Assembly: GCF_016862635.1 (NCBI RefSeq)
Contig: NZ_BONI01000026.1
Span: 1 to 64,000, forward strand
Direction: 5' to 3'
From: Catellatospora coxensis
Lineage (GTDB): Bacteria; Actinomycetota; Actinomycetes; Mycobacteriales; Micromonosporaceae
Length of the DNA stretch: 64,000 nucleotides
The notes under the pieces were generated by a model that was not told the DNA's origin, searched no databases, and worked only from the letters and a program-made list of their open reading frames with translations. This document shows positions 1 to 7,566 of this stretch, piece after piece; the stretch's first letter is position 1, and every line of letters starts with the position of its first letter. A program made the position numbers and the translations under genes.

Positions 1-11
1 CTGTTGGGCAT
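1..11 (-). CDS. Start of a further gene in the peptide operon (partial)
   Basis: On the minus strand GAGGAG is followed six bases later by ATG at 11-9, after which the window ends. The spacing is right for a ribosome binding site, and the ATG lies 44 bases after the stop of the upstream solute-binding-like gene. It probably opens a fourth cistron of the radical SAM operon. Only three codons are visible, so no product can be named. Confidence 0.4.
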
Positions 12-55
12 GGCATTCTCCTCAGCTGCGAGTCGGGTCGAAGGAAGGGACCGAG

Positions 56-1462
56 TCAGGCCGCAGGTGTTCTGTCTCGGCGACGAGACCCGGCCAGCGC
101 TGAGTCATCCCGCAGGTGCACGTCCTCGAGCCTGAGCAGGTGGTCGGGATGAGGGCGCAGCCCGTGCACATGCGGCCGGGACGCGACGACCGAGGCGCCG
201 TTGCGCAGGTAGACGGCCGGGACGAGGTGGCTGAGCCGTGCCACCGCCCGCTGGTAGGCCTGGAGCCGCCGCTGCGGGTCGAGCGTTGTGCGAGCCTGCA
301 GGAGCGCATCGTCGACGACCTTGTCGCGTATCCCGGAGTAGTTGCTGCGCCCGCGGCTGTGAAAGCATTCGGTCAGGAAGATGTCGGGGTCGTCGCTGAC
401 CGCTGCGCCCACGAGGGCCATGTCAAACTGCCTCAGCCTCAAGCGTTTGATCAGCTCACCGGGTGGCAGCAGTTCCGGTCGGCAGGCGATGCCGGCTTCG
501 GCCAACTGGTGGCACAGCATGTCGATCGCCACGGGGTTGTAGGCGGCCTCGGCCACCAGACCGAGCGTTGGCCGGCCGCCCGGCCCGGCCGCGTCCGGGC
601 GGTTGTGGCCGTCATTGGCGCGTTCGAAACGTGAGCACGGCGCGACGGGGCCGCGGGGCACCTGGCCGACACCCTGGTGCGCTCGTGCCAGCACCGCGGC
701 CGGGTCGATCGCGGCAGCGGCCCGGCGGCGAAGACCACGAGAGCGGGCTGCGGACTCGACCGTGTTGAACACCAGCATGTTGATCGACAACGACGGGCAG
801 GTGCGCACCCGCACGCCATCGACGATCCCGCTGCGGGCGGACAGTTTGATCACCTCGTAGGGGCACTCGTAGGCGACGTCCACCAGGCCTGAGGCCAGCG
901 CCTCCCACGTCGCCGCACCGTCGCGGAAGGTCCGCATGATGATGGTCTGCGGACCGGGGTGCTCGGCTTGCGGCTTCGCCATGGTGATCTGGTCGTGACC
1001 GACGTCGACCAGCCGGTAGCCGGAGCCCACCGCTGCCCCCCGCTCCCAGGAGGGCGGCGATACCAGCGCCGCCTGGGCAAGGGCGAGGCGTGCGGGCAGC
1101 GACGCCAAGGGCTGGTGGGTCCGGACGGTGACCGAAGTGCCGTCGCTGTCGACCTGCTCCACGTCGGTGTACAGGCCGAGCATCGGCACCAGGCGGCGGA
1201 TCAGGTTGAACGCGACGGCGTCGGCGTCTACCGCGGTGCCGTCCTGAAATGCCCGGCCGGGCGGCACATCGATACGCCACAGGGTGCCGTCGGCGGACGC
1301 CGACCATGCCGCGGCTTGGCCCCGACGTCGCCGGTGCCCGCGTGGCGTCGTGAGGATGCCCGGGTACAGGTGCCTTCCGACCTGACAGTCGGCGAGGGTG
1401 CGCCAGCCGTCCGGCGACAGCTGCGTGATGGCGTCCTCGACGGCGACCACGATGCTGTTCAT
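56..1462 (-). CDS. Family 5 solute-binding-like protein without signal peptide
   Basis: The 468-residue protein resembles the SBP_bac_5 (oligopeptide/dipeptide-binding) fold. Residues 50-92 contain the family pattern in which a sentence like SADGTLWRIDVPPGRAFQDG leads into an AVDADAVAFNL stretch, and the C-terminal half has the usual DPDIFLTECFHSRG and NYSG segments. Family members are normally 500-550 residues and start with a Sec or lipoprotein signal. This one starts directly with MNSIVVAVEDAITQL, so it is probably cytoplasmic. Its ATG overlaps the stop of the preceding HExxH gene in an ATGA, which implies translational coupling. In this operon it may bind a peptide substrate or product inside the cell; that role is inferred. 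Confidence 0.8.
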   Translation of the reverse strand: MNSIVVAVEDAITQLSPDGWRTLADCQVGRHLYPGILTTPRGHRRRRGQAAAWSASADGTLWRIDVPPGRAFQDGTAVDADAVAFNLIRRLVPMLGLYTDVEQVDSDGTSVTVRTHQPLASLPARLALAQAALVSPPSWERGAAVGSGYRLVDVGHDQITMAKPQAEHPGPQTIIMRTFRDGAATWEALASGLVDVAYECPYEVIKLSARSGIVDGVRVRTCPSLSINMLVFNTVESAARSRGLRRRAAAAIDPAAVLARAHQGVGQVPRGPVAPCSRFERANDGHNRPDAAGPGGRPTLGLVAEAAYNPVAIDMLCHQLAEAGIACRPELLPPGELIKRLRLRQFDMALVGAAVSDDPDIFLTECFHSRGRSNYSGIRDKVVDDALLQARTTLDPQRRLQAYQRAVARLSHLVPAVYLRNGASVVASRPHVHGLRPHPDHLLRLEDVHLRDDSALAGSRRRDRTPAA

Positions 1463-2904
1463 GCGACCAGCGCCGAGTCGATATAGCGGCCGTAGTCGCC
1501 GACTGAAGGCAGAAGTTCGGCGTAGCGATACCGGCCAGCGAGGACCGGCTGATCGAAGGTGACGGTGCCGTCCGTCATGACCGCGTGCGCCGCGTGCGGG
1601 TCGGCGACGTCATAGCCGCGCAGCATGAACTGGGCGATGTCGAATTCATGCCGGGCCAGGACCCGGTGTACTTCCTCGTCGTAGGGCCGGCGGGCGCTGT
1701 CGTCGAGGCCGTCCAGCAGCGCGTTTACCGTGGCGCAGGCGCTGTCGGCCAGTCCGGGGATCTGCCGCAACGGCATCGGCAGGTCGTCGGTGATGCCCAG
1801 TGCGCATCCCCGCGCAGTGAGCTTGAGCCGTGCCCCTAGTGCCGCGAGATAGGCCAGGGTGCGCGGGCGCGCCACCTCCGGTTCGTCGCGGGTGAGCGCG
1901 ACCCGCACCAGGCACTCCAACGCGATCGTGTAGGTGGTGTGGAGCATCGTCTCCATATCGCGAAGATCGTTTTTGAACGCCGACAGGAATCGCACGTCCG
2001 CCGAAAGGTCCGGACGCTCGGTCGCGAGATAGAGGGCGAGCTTCACATGGCAGTTCTCGTGGAAAAGCTGCGCTGCGGTGGCGGCGACGTCATCGGAGTC
2101 GAGCCGTTCCTGGGACAGGCCCACGATCGCCGTCGCCGGACAGTCGAGCCGCGTGCCCATGGAGACCCTGAACCCCGGGTGGACTGTGACGAAGACGGTG
2201 TGAAGGTTGTCGAGCAGAATGGCGTAGGCGTCCTGGTCATGGGACTTCAGCAGGTCCAGCGCGCGGTCGATGTGGGCGGCGACTCGATCGAGGTCGGCCG
2301 GCCCCATCGGCAGCCTTCCTTGCGGGAAGCCGGGTAGGCACTCCTGAACGCGCGCGGCCATCCTCGGGCTGGATGCGACCGCCTCAACCGGCACCACACG
2401 CATTCCGTCGGCAGTCCGGCGATGGGCGATGCCTGCCGGCGGGAACACATCCGGCAGCTCGGCATGCAGGTCGGCGAGCAACGCCGTCTCCTCGGTGTAG
2501 TAGCCGAGCAGCTCAGGGCTTGCCGACGCGTCGACCCACCGCAGTCCTCGCGCCAGGGCGTCGACCCAAGCTCTGATCGACGTCACGTAGTACGGATCGA
2601 TCCCGTGCTGGTCGAGCCGGTCCATGACCGACCGCACCGTGCGCGTGAAGCCGGCTGAGGCGGGGCAGAGCGCGTCACAGCGATCGAGGACGTCGGCGTA
2701 GGAGGCCTTGCGGCCTTCGGCATGACGTGAGCGCGCTGTATCATATGCGGCTCGGTCTGACAGGACGGGATCGAAGAACATGGCGGCACCGCACCTTCCG
2801 GGCAGTCGAGAGGGGAACATCGATTGCGTGGCGGCCTGTCCGGCCGCAGGGCTGTCCCAGCCGCCGGGCGTATCGCCGGCAGCAGGTTGTCGTCGGCGGC
2901 TCAC
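1459..2904 (-). CDS. HExxH-type peptide-modifying enzyme (putative peptide beta-hydroxylase)
   Basis: The 481-residue protein carries HENCH at residues 282-286 (LFHENCHVKLALYL). It matches the HEXXH-motif proteins found beside radical SAM enzymes in actinobacterial peptide natural-product clusters. Members of that family have been described as 2-oxoglutarate-dependent peptide beta-hydroxylases rather than proteases; assigning that activity here is inference from family and context. The gene lies 6 bases after the radical SAM stop and overlaps the next gene by 4 bases. The start is uncertain: GTG at 2904 keeps the operon tight, while ATG at 2781 (MFFDPVLSDRAAY) begins the recognisable domain. 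No signal peptide is seen. Confidence 0.8.
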   Translation of the reverse strand: MSRRRQPAAGDTPGGWDSPAAGQAATQSMFPSRLPGRCGAAMFFDPVLSDRAAYDTARSRHAEGRKASYADVLDRCDALCPASAGFTRTVRSVMDRLDQHGIDPYYVTSIRAWVDALARGLRWVDASASPELLGYYTEETALLADLHAELPDVFPPAGIAHRRTADGMRVVPVEAVASSPRMAARVQECLPGFPQGRLPMGPADLDRVAAHIDRALDLLKSHDQDAYAILLDNLHTVFVTVHPGFRVSMGTRLDCPATAIVGLSQERLDSDDVAATAAQLFHENCHVKLALYLATERPDLSADVRFLSAFKNDLRDMETMLHTTYTIALECLVRVALTRDEPEVARPRTLAYLAALGARLKLTARGCALGITDDLPMPLRQIPGLADSACATVNALLDGLDDSARRPYDEEVHRVLARHEFDIAQFMLRGYDVADPHAAHAVMTDGTVTFDQPVLAGRYRYAELLPSVGDYGRYIDSALVA

Positions 2905-2910
2905 CTCATT

Positions 2911-4323
2911 TCATTGCACTGCCACGACCGGCAGCTGGAGTCGGCGAGGGGCATCGTGCGATGGCGAAGCCGGGTGTGATCTGGCCCAAGCCTTCAGATA
3001 CTGCGGGCCGCGCATGTCCGGACAGCCCTTCACACCGGTCGTGAACCGCGACAGCGGGCAGGCGATGCCGCCGCATGGGACGCGATACTGGCAGCCGGTG
3101 CAGCCTTGGTCGGTGAGGGCGTTCGAACCGGTCCACAGAAGGTTCTTGCCATCATCGATTACCAGCGCGCCATCCGGATCGATGCGGCCTACCTGGTTGC
3201 GCTCGTTGTCGAACACGACCGTGCACTTGTACAGCGACAGGTCGGAGCCCACGACGAACCAGTTCGGCTTGCCGGCGTAGCACGCACTGCCCATGATGCC
3301 TGGCAGCCGGTCGTACGTCGTCGTGCGAACCCCCTGTTCGGCGAGAAGCCGGTTGAGCACGAAGAAGTCGACCTCACGTGTCAGGCTGGAGGCGCATCCC
3401 GGCAGCGCGTGCCCTCCGCTGACGGTCTGCCGGTCTGATGACCAGATCTGGTGGATGTCGACGAGGAACCGGGCATCGTCGCGGATGAACCCGAGGGCGT
3501 CCGCGTCGTCGACCAGCGTGAGGATGGAGTCTCGATCGGTGTCGCGTACGTTGCACCGCAGCACGCAGTGGAACTTCTCATCGCTTTGTGCCATCGCGCG
3601 CAGGTTCTCGACGATGCGCCGGAACGTCGGCAGTCCACCGGCGGTCTTGCGCTGCGAGTCGTGAACCTGCGCCGACCCGTCGATGGTGATCTGGTAGCCG
3701 ACGACACCTGCGTCAAGCAGTGAGGTGAATAGCGCCGGCCGCAGCAGCGACCCGTTGGTCGAAATGCTCGCCGCGTACGGCAGACCGCGGCCGGCGACCG
3801 CCTGCAACGCGCGCTGCGACAGCCGTAGCACGATGTCCGCGCACAGCAGCGGTTCGCCGCCGAAGAACGCGAGCCCGAATTGCGGAGCGACCGACGCCGC
3901 GTCGTCGATCGCTTTCTCCAGAGCAGCCACGTTCGCGTCGGCCATCCGGCCCTTCGCAAACGACTCATAGCAGTAGGTGCACCGGAAGTTGCACTGCTCG
4001 GTCGGCATGACGATGAACCCGTGCGAGCGTTGCAGCGCCGCGGCGATGCGCTCGAGCACCAGTCGCTCGGTTGGCGCCGCCCGCTGTTCCTCGATCAGGA
4101 ATCCCGCCGTGTGCAGGGCGTCGCAGAGGCCGCTGTCCAGCGCTGCAGGTAACTCGAATGGCGTCGTGATCCCACTGATCGAAGCCACGGCGTCGGCGTG
4201 ATCCCGGTCGACCGGCAAGGTGACGGCAGACGCGAAGTTCACGGCTACGCCACCGTGGTCGTTGCGGAGAAACCTGGCGTCGGGACTCCACCGCCACAGC
4301 GACTCAACGCGGTTCTGAACCAT
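2911..4323 (-). CDS. Radical SAM/SPASM peptide maturase
   Basis: This 470-residue protein has the radical SAM cluster motif CNFRCTYC (Cys111, 115, 118), the GGEP motif at 155-158 and a C-terminal SPASM-like set of cysteines (348, 367, 408, 411, 417, 422, 434) for auxiliary iron-sulfur clusters. The roughly 95 residues before the barrel are typical of peptide-binding N-terminal regions in such maturases. It should install a radical-mediated crosslink or other modification on a ribosomal peptide. GGAGGG lies 8-9 bases before the ATG. It is the first gene of the operon with the HExxH protein. No precursor peptide was recognised next to it, so the substrate is unknown. Confidence 0.88.
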   Translation of the reverse strand: MVQNRVESLWRWSPDARFLRNDHGGVAVNFASAVTLPVDRDHADAVASISGITTPFELPAALDSGLCDALHTAGFLIEEQRAAPTERLVLERIAAALQRSHGFIVMPTEQCNFRCTYCYESFAKGRMADANVAALEKAIDDAASVAPQFGLAFFGGEPLLCADIVLRLSQRALQAVAGRGLPYAASISTNGSLLRPALFTSLLDAGVVGYQITIDGSAQVHDSQRKTAGGLPTFRRIVENLRAMAQSDEKFHCVLRCNVRDTDRDSILTLVDDADALGFIRDDARFLVDIHQIWSSDRQTVSGGHALPGCASSLTREVDFFVLNRLLAEQGVRTTTYDRLPGIMGSACYAGKPNWFVVGSDLSLYKCTVVFDNERNQVGRIDPDGALVIDDGKNLLWTGSNALTDQGCTGCQYRVPCGGIACPLSRFTTGVKGCPDMRGPQYLKAWARSHPASPSHDAPRRLQLPVVAVQ

Positions 4324-4687
4324 GACAGGAACCCTCCGTCCGGCTGTCCACCAGGGAGCCGAAGACAGATTATCGAGCCGATGACCTGCGGGAACTGTAT
4401 TCGTTAAATTGCTAACCCGTGCGTTTTGAACTCACGATGCGGTCGCTTGTGACCACTTGTCGGCGCGGACCTGTGCCGGATGCGCATGTCCGTCGGCCGT
4501 GGTCCGGCGCGTGCCAGCCGGCCGTGAAGGGTCCAGGCCGGACATCCGCCTCGGGAAAGGTTCCGGATGCTGCCACCGATGGGGGCCAGCCCTGCCGATG
4601 CCGGTCGTCTGCCTCGACGCGGGACGGCGTGGCGAGCGTCGGGTCCACCGCGGCGTCCACCACGCCGGGGCGCTGCTCGTCGCGAAA
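4324..4687. other. Intergenic region upstream of the radical SAM operon
   Basis: These 364 bases must contain the promoter of the radical SAM operon. Short open frames exist on both strands, but none has a convincing ribosome binding site, leader/core peptide layout or repeated aromatic core motif, so none is called. The 60 bases nearest the start codon are richer in A and T (4360-4420) than the surroundings, as expected for a promoter. Confidence 0.4.
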
Positions 4688-4725
4688 CGGGCTGTGCCGG
4701 AACCGGCTTGTTCCGGCACAGCCCG
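4688..4725 (-). terminator. Strong intrinsic terminator hairpin
   Basis: A perfect 16-bp inverted repeat, CGGGCTGTGCCGGAAC and its complement, encloses a 6-base loop (4704-4709). It lies about 50 bases after the stop of the matrixin-like gene. It separates that gene from the radical SAM operon on the same strand. Confidence 0.85.
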
Positions 4726-4777
4726 CGCGGTGGTGCTGAGATCTTCGAGACCTGGTGATAGGGCCCAGCGCCTCGGA

Positions 4778-5377
4778 TCAGACGCCGTCTTTGACCAACG
4801 CCAGGCAGTGCTGGGCCATGGTGACCAGTTGCTCCTTGGTGATGTCGAACCCGGTGATCTGGCCGTTGGCCAGGTGCCGGGAGGCGCTCATGAAGTTGTC
4901 GGTGTCGGCGACGTGGCCCAGGCCGAGGCCGTGCCCGATCTCGTGGGCCCAGGTGCGCCCGTCGGCGTTGCCGACGGTGCTCTTGCGGCTGATGAGCGAC
5001 AGGCTGGACACCGCGCCGCCGGTCACGGACTCGCCGTTGGCCCCCGTCGGAGTGACGGTGGTGGTCTGCATGTTCGGCGCGTCGACGATCATGTCGCAGA
5101 GGAAGACGACGTACCGCTTGCGGGCGCCGTTGCCGCCGACGATCTGCCGCGCCGCCTGCAGCATGACCGGCACGGTCGCCTGCGAGGTGCGGATGCAGTA
5201 GCGCTGGTCGTAGATGGCGCCGTCGGGCCGGTCGAGGTACTTGATCTCGACGTCGAACTTGACGTCCCATCCGTTGACCTGGAATGCGGTCTCGGCGGTG
5301 CCGAGCAGCATGCCGATTTTGGCGACGTCGTTGAGCGGGTTCGGGACGACGAGCGTGATGGGCAGAGTCTGGGGCAT
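4778..5377 (-). CDS. Matrixin-like zinc metalloprotease
   Basis: The 199-residue protein has the metzincin zinc motif HEIGHGLGLGH (His145, Glu146, His149, His155), followed by NFMSAS around Met163 as a likely Met-turn. The start MPQTLPITLV is chosen because GAGGAG sits six bases upstream of that ATG; the open frame extends 28 more codons without support. No signal peptide or propeptide cysteine switch is seen, which is unusual for this group and suggests a cytosolic enzyme or non-classical export. It is transcribed alone and ends at a strong hairpin, so it is probably not part of the peptide operon downstream. Confidence 0.8.
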   Translation of the reverse strand: MPQTLPITLVVPNPLNDVAKIGMLLGTAETAFQVNGWDVKFDVEIKYLDRPDGAIYDQRYCIRTSQATVPVMLQAARQIVGGNGARKRYVVFLCDMIVDAPNMQTTTVTPTGANGESVTGGAVSSLSLISRKSTVGNADGRTWAHEIGHGLGLGHVADTDNFMSASRHLANGQITGFDITKEQLVTMAQHCLALVKDGV

Positions 5378-5729
5378 CTGGTGCTCCTCACCGGGCAGGG
5401 AATCGGATACTGGTGAGAGCCGGCGCGCCACAACGGTGATACGTCGCAGATGCGATAGCACTGCGCGGCGATCGATCTTGCGAGGGACCTGCTCGTGATG
5501 CGATCACGGTGCAGGGCGTCGGAGTTCGGCGCTGTCGTCGGACGGCGAGCCGGCCAAGCGAGGAGCGAAGAAGGTCATGCACAGTTCAGGAGCAGATCGG
5601 CGCCGACGGCATGGGCGAGGCCTGGCGAGCGGCCGGCACGGTGCTCGGCCGTGAGCGGCCAGGGCTGCGCGAAGGCTCTGCTGAGCCGGCTACACTGGCG
5701 CGACTGTCACACGTGAATGAAGGACGCAC
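5378..5729. promoter_or_regulatory. Divergent intergenic region with a small palindrome
   Basis: These 352 bases separate the matrixin-like gene (minus) from a hypothetical gene (plus). No gene is supported here. CGTGAT-GCG-ATCACG at 5494-5508 is a perfect 15-base dyad and may be an operator. TACACT at 5691-5696 resembles a -10 hexamer for the plus-strand gene, whose ATG is preceded by GAAGGA. Both regulatory readings are guesses from sequence alone. Confidence 0.35.
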
Positions 5730-6383
5730 ATGGCCCGCCCCTACGATCCCGGTCCGAAACAGTTCGTCTTCGCGGTCGGTGACGGCAACGACCAGCAGGT
5801 CTCCGTGGGCGACCCGCAGGAGGCCTACGTAGCGTTCTCGGGGTTCTTCCGGGGGCGAGAGTCTGACATCTACGCCATCAGGGATGAACCGGCGGGGCAG
5901 AGTCTGGTGCTCATGCCCCGTGCAGGGGTGATCTCCCGGGTCAACGATGCGGGCCGGCCCCGGACGGAGTACCTCCAGGTCGACAGGGTCAATCGCTACC
6001 TTCCGAGCGCGATGCTGTTCTTCGAGAACGGATATGCCGGCCTCGACCGCTTCGGCCAGTGGTTCGACGACCTCGCCGACCTCGACGCGTCACCGGAGAC
6101 ACGCGGTGCCGCCCGCGCCGCCACGTTCACGACGGAACCAGCGGCGATCGAAGAAGTCGCTCGGATCTGGGCAGCCTCGGGCATCGTCGACCCGAGTGAC
6201 CAGTACTACGTCTTCTTCGACTCGCATGGCGTCGACGATGACCGAGCCGACCGAGCCGAACTGCTCAAGCTGATCGAACTCCTCGGTCTCGAACGAGTCG
6301 CCGCCCCGAACGACGCAGCCGGGGGCGAGGTCTGGGTGCGCACGGACACGCGCCTCGACGCCGAATTCGCAAGGTGGTCGTGA
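5730..6383 (+). CDS. Hypothetical protein
   Basis: The 217-residue soluble protein starts MARPYDPGPKQFVFAVGDGN, with GAAGGA seven bases before the ATG. There are no membrane segments, signal peptide or cysteine motif. The composition is acidic, with many Asp and Glu residues in the C-terminal half (DSHGVDDDRADRAELLKL). I do not recognise the family. It is monocistronic and converges on the CHAP-domain gene, with a shared hairpin between the two. Confidence 0.65.
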   Translation: MARPYDPGPKQFVFAVGDGNDQQVSVGDPQEAYVAFSGFFRGRESDIYAIRDEPAGQSLVLMPRAGVISRVNDAGRPRTEYLQVDRVNRYLPSAMLFFENGYAGLDRFGQWFDDLADLDASPETRGAARAATFTTEPAAIEEVARIWAASGIVDPSDQYYVFFDSHGVDDDRADRAELLKLIELLGLERVAAPNDAAGGEVWVRTDTRLDAEFARWS

Positions 6384-6499
6384 ACCTGTGCTGCGAGGGC
6401 TGCATCAATCTCCGTGATGCCCGCCGCGGTTCCTGGCGACCATGTGCACCCGGTGCGGTTCTGGGCGGGCCTGACCTATGACAGACATCACGGAGGAGC

Positions 6500-6536
6500 G
6501 CCACGATCCGCCGGGCGTATGTCGGCGGATCGTGGC
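6500..6536. terminator. Bidirectional terminator hairpin
   Basis: GCCACGATCCGCCG and its perfect complement form a 14-bp stem with a 9-base loop (6514-6522). It lies between the convergent genes ending at 6383 and 6585 and can serve both. Confidence 0.75.
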
Positions 6537-6584
6537 AACCCGCAGCTCAGTCCTGCGGCAACGGGTCTGCGAAAACCTTCGGGA

Positions 6585-7427
6585 TCACTTGAAACGAACG
6601 AACTGGGAGAACTGGCTGTTGGCCGTGCCCACCGACACCGTGCGGTGGCTGTAGGCCGACCCGCCGTTGTAGTTGTACTCGTCGACCTCGAACGTGCCGT
6701 TGGAGTTCACCCTGGTCACGAACGCGACGTGCCCCCAGGTGCCGCCGAGGCGGACCGCCACGTCGCCGGCCTTCGGGCTGCCGTACACCGGAATGCCGGC
6801 GCTGCGGGCGGCATTGGCCCAGTTGTTCGCATTGCCCCAGTGGACGCCGTCGTAGTAGTTGTGGAAGGCGACGCCCAGGCGGCTGCGCACGGCCCACGCC
6901 GCGAAGCTCGTGCACTGGCCCTTGTAGAAGTTCCACGGGTCGACACCGGTCGTCTGCCCGCGGTAGGGGTAGTCGTCCTTGGCGGGGTAGCTGTCGCCGC
7001 CGCCGGCGGACACGGGCTGGTGCGAGGCGTTGTTGTTCTTCAGCGAGGCGTTCAGGTTGACCTTCGCCCCGGACGCGATGTCCTGGGACGTGCCGCCGAA
7101 GTCGCTGTTGTAGTACACGCGGATCGTGCTGCCGGTGCGGTTCCACGCCGACGCCGCGTTGTTCTTGACGCACAGGCCCTGGCCGTTGCCGGCGCTCTTG
7201 AACTCGTAGCAGGTCGGCTGGGTGGCGCCATAGTCAGCCAGCGACGATCCGTGGTCGGAGATCGACCCGGCGAAGTCGCTGTTGTAGTAGTAGCAGAACT
7301 CGCCGCTGTCGCAGACGCCGTCACGCGAAGCCGCCTGGGCCGGTGTCGCGGATATGCCGACACCGGACACCGCGATGGCGATCGTCACGCCCACGGCGCG
7401 CAGCGCGCGCCCCACTCTCCCTGACAT
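6585..7427 (-). CDS. Secreted CHAP-domain cell-wall hydrolase with I36-like N-terminus
   Basis: The 280-residue protein has a Sec signal peptide (about residues 1-33, ending ATPAQAA). A cysteine-containing region follows at 35-125 and resembles the peptidase inhibitor I36 beta/gamma-crystallin-like family (repeated YYNSDF units near 48 and 106). The C-terminal CHAP domain shows Cys172 in QCTSFAAW and His233 in WGHVAFV, the expected amidase/endopeptidase residues. The start at 7427 is chosen because GGGAGGC precedes this ATG. The likely role is peptidoglycan cleavage outside the cell. An 11-bp inverted repeat lies about 40 bases upstream. Confidence 0.88.
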   Translation of the reverse strand: MSGRVGRALRAVGVTIAIAVSGVGISATPAQAASRDGVCDSGEFCYYYNSDFAGSISDHGSSLADYGATQPTCYEFKSAGNGQGLCVKNNAASAWNRTGSTIRVYYNSDFGGTSQDIASGAKVNLNASLKNNNASHQPVSAGGGDSYPAKDDYPYRGQTTGVDPWNFYKGQCTSFAAWAVRSRLGVAFHNYYDGVHWGNANNWANAARSAGIPVYGSPKAGDVAVRLGGTWGHVAFVTRVNSNGTFEVDEYNYNGGSAYSHRTVSVGTANSQFSQFVRFK

Positions 7428-7466
7428 GTTGCCTCCCCGGGTGGGAACTGGATGGACAGTGAGGCG

Positions 7467-7500
7467 AATGTACGAAGCCGACTTACACACTTCGTACATT
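7467..7500 (-). promoter_or_regulatory. 11-bp inverted repeat upstream of the CHAP gene
   Basis: AATGTACGAAG and its exact complement CTTCGTACATT are separated by 12 bases (7478-7489). The element ends 40 bases before the CHAP start codon and lies 67 bases past the M64 stop codon. There is no T-run, so an operator or structured 5' leader is more likely than a terminator. Confidence 0.55.
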
Positions 7501-7566
7501 TCCGCTACAGATGGGATGCAAGCGCGAGGCGGCCCGCAACATCACCCAAAGTGGCCCCCCGACCGG

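Noticed and set aside
4412-4663. Minus-strand short frame considered as the precursor peptide of the radical SAM operon
   Set aside because: It has no convincing ribosome binding site, no leader/core structure and a composition typical of out-of-frame GC-rich DNA.
4404-5270. Long minus-strand frame overlapping the matrixin-like gene
   Set aside because: It is Arg- and Pro-rich, has no domain match and runs through a perfect terminator hairpin; it is a shadow of the metalloprotease gene.
7467-7500. Terminator for the M64 protease gene
   Set aside because: There is no T-run on the minus strand, the spacer is long, and the element sits at promoter distance from the CHAP start.
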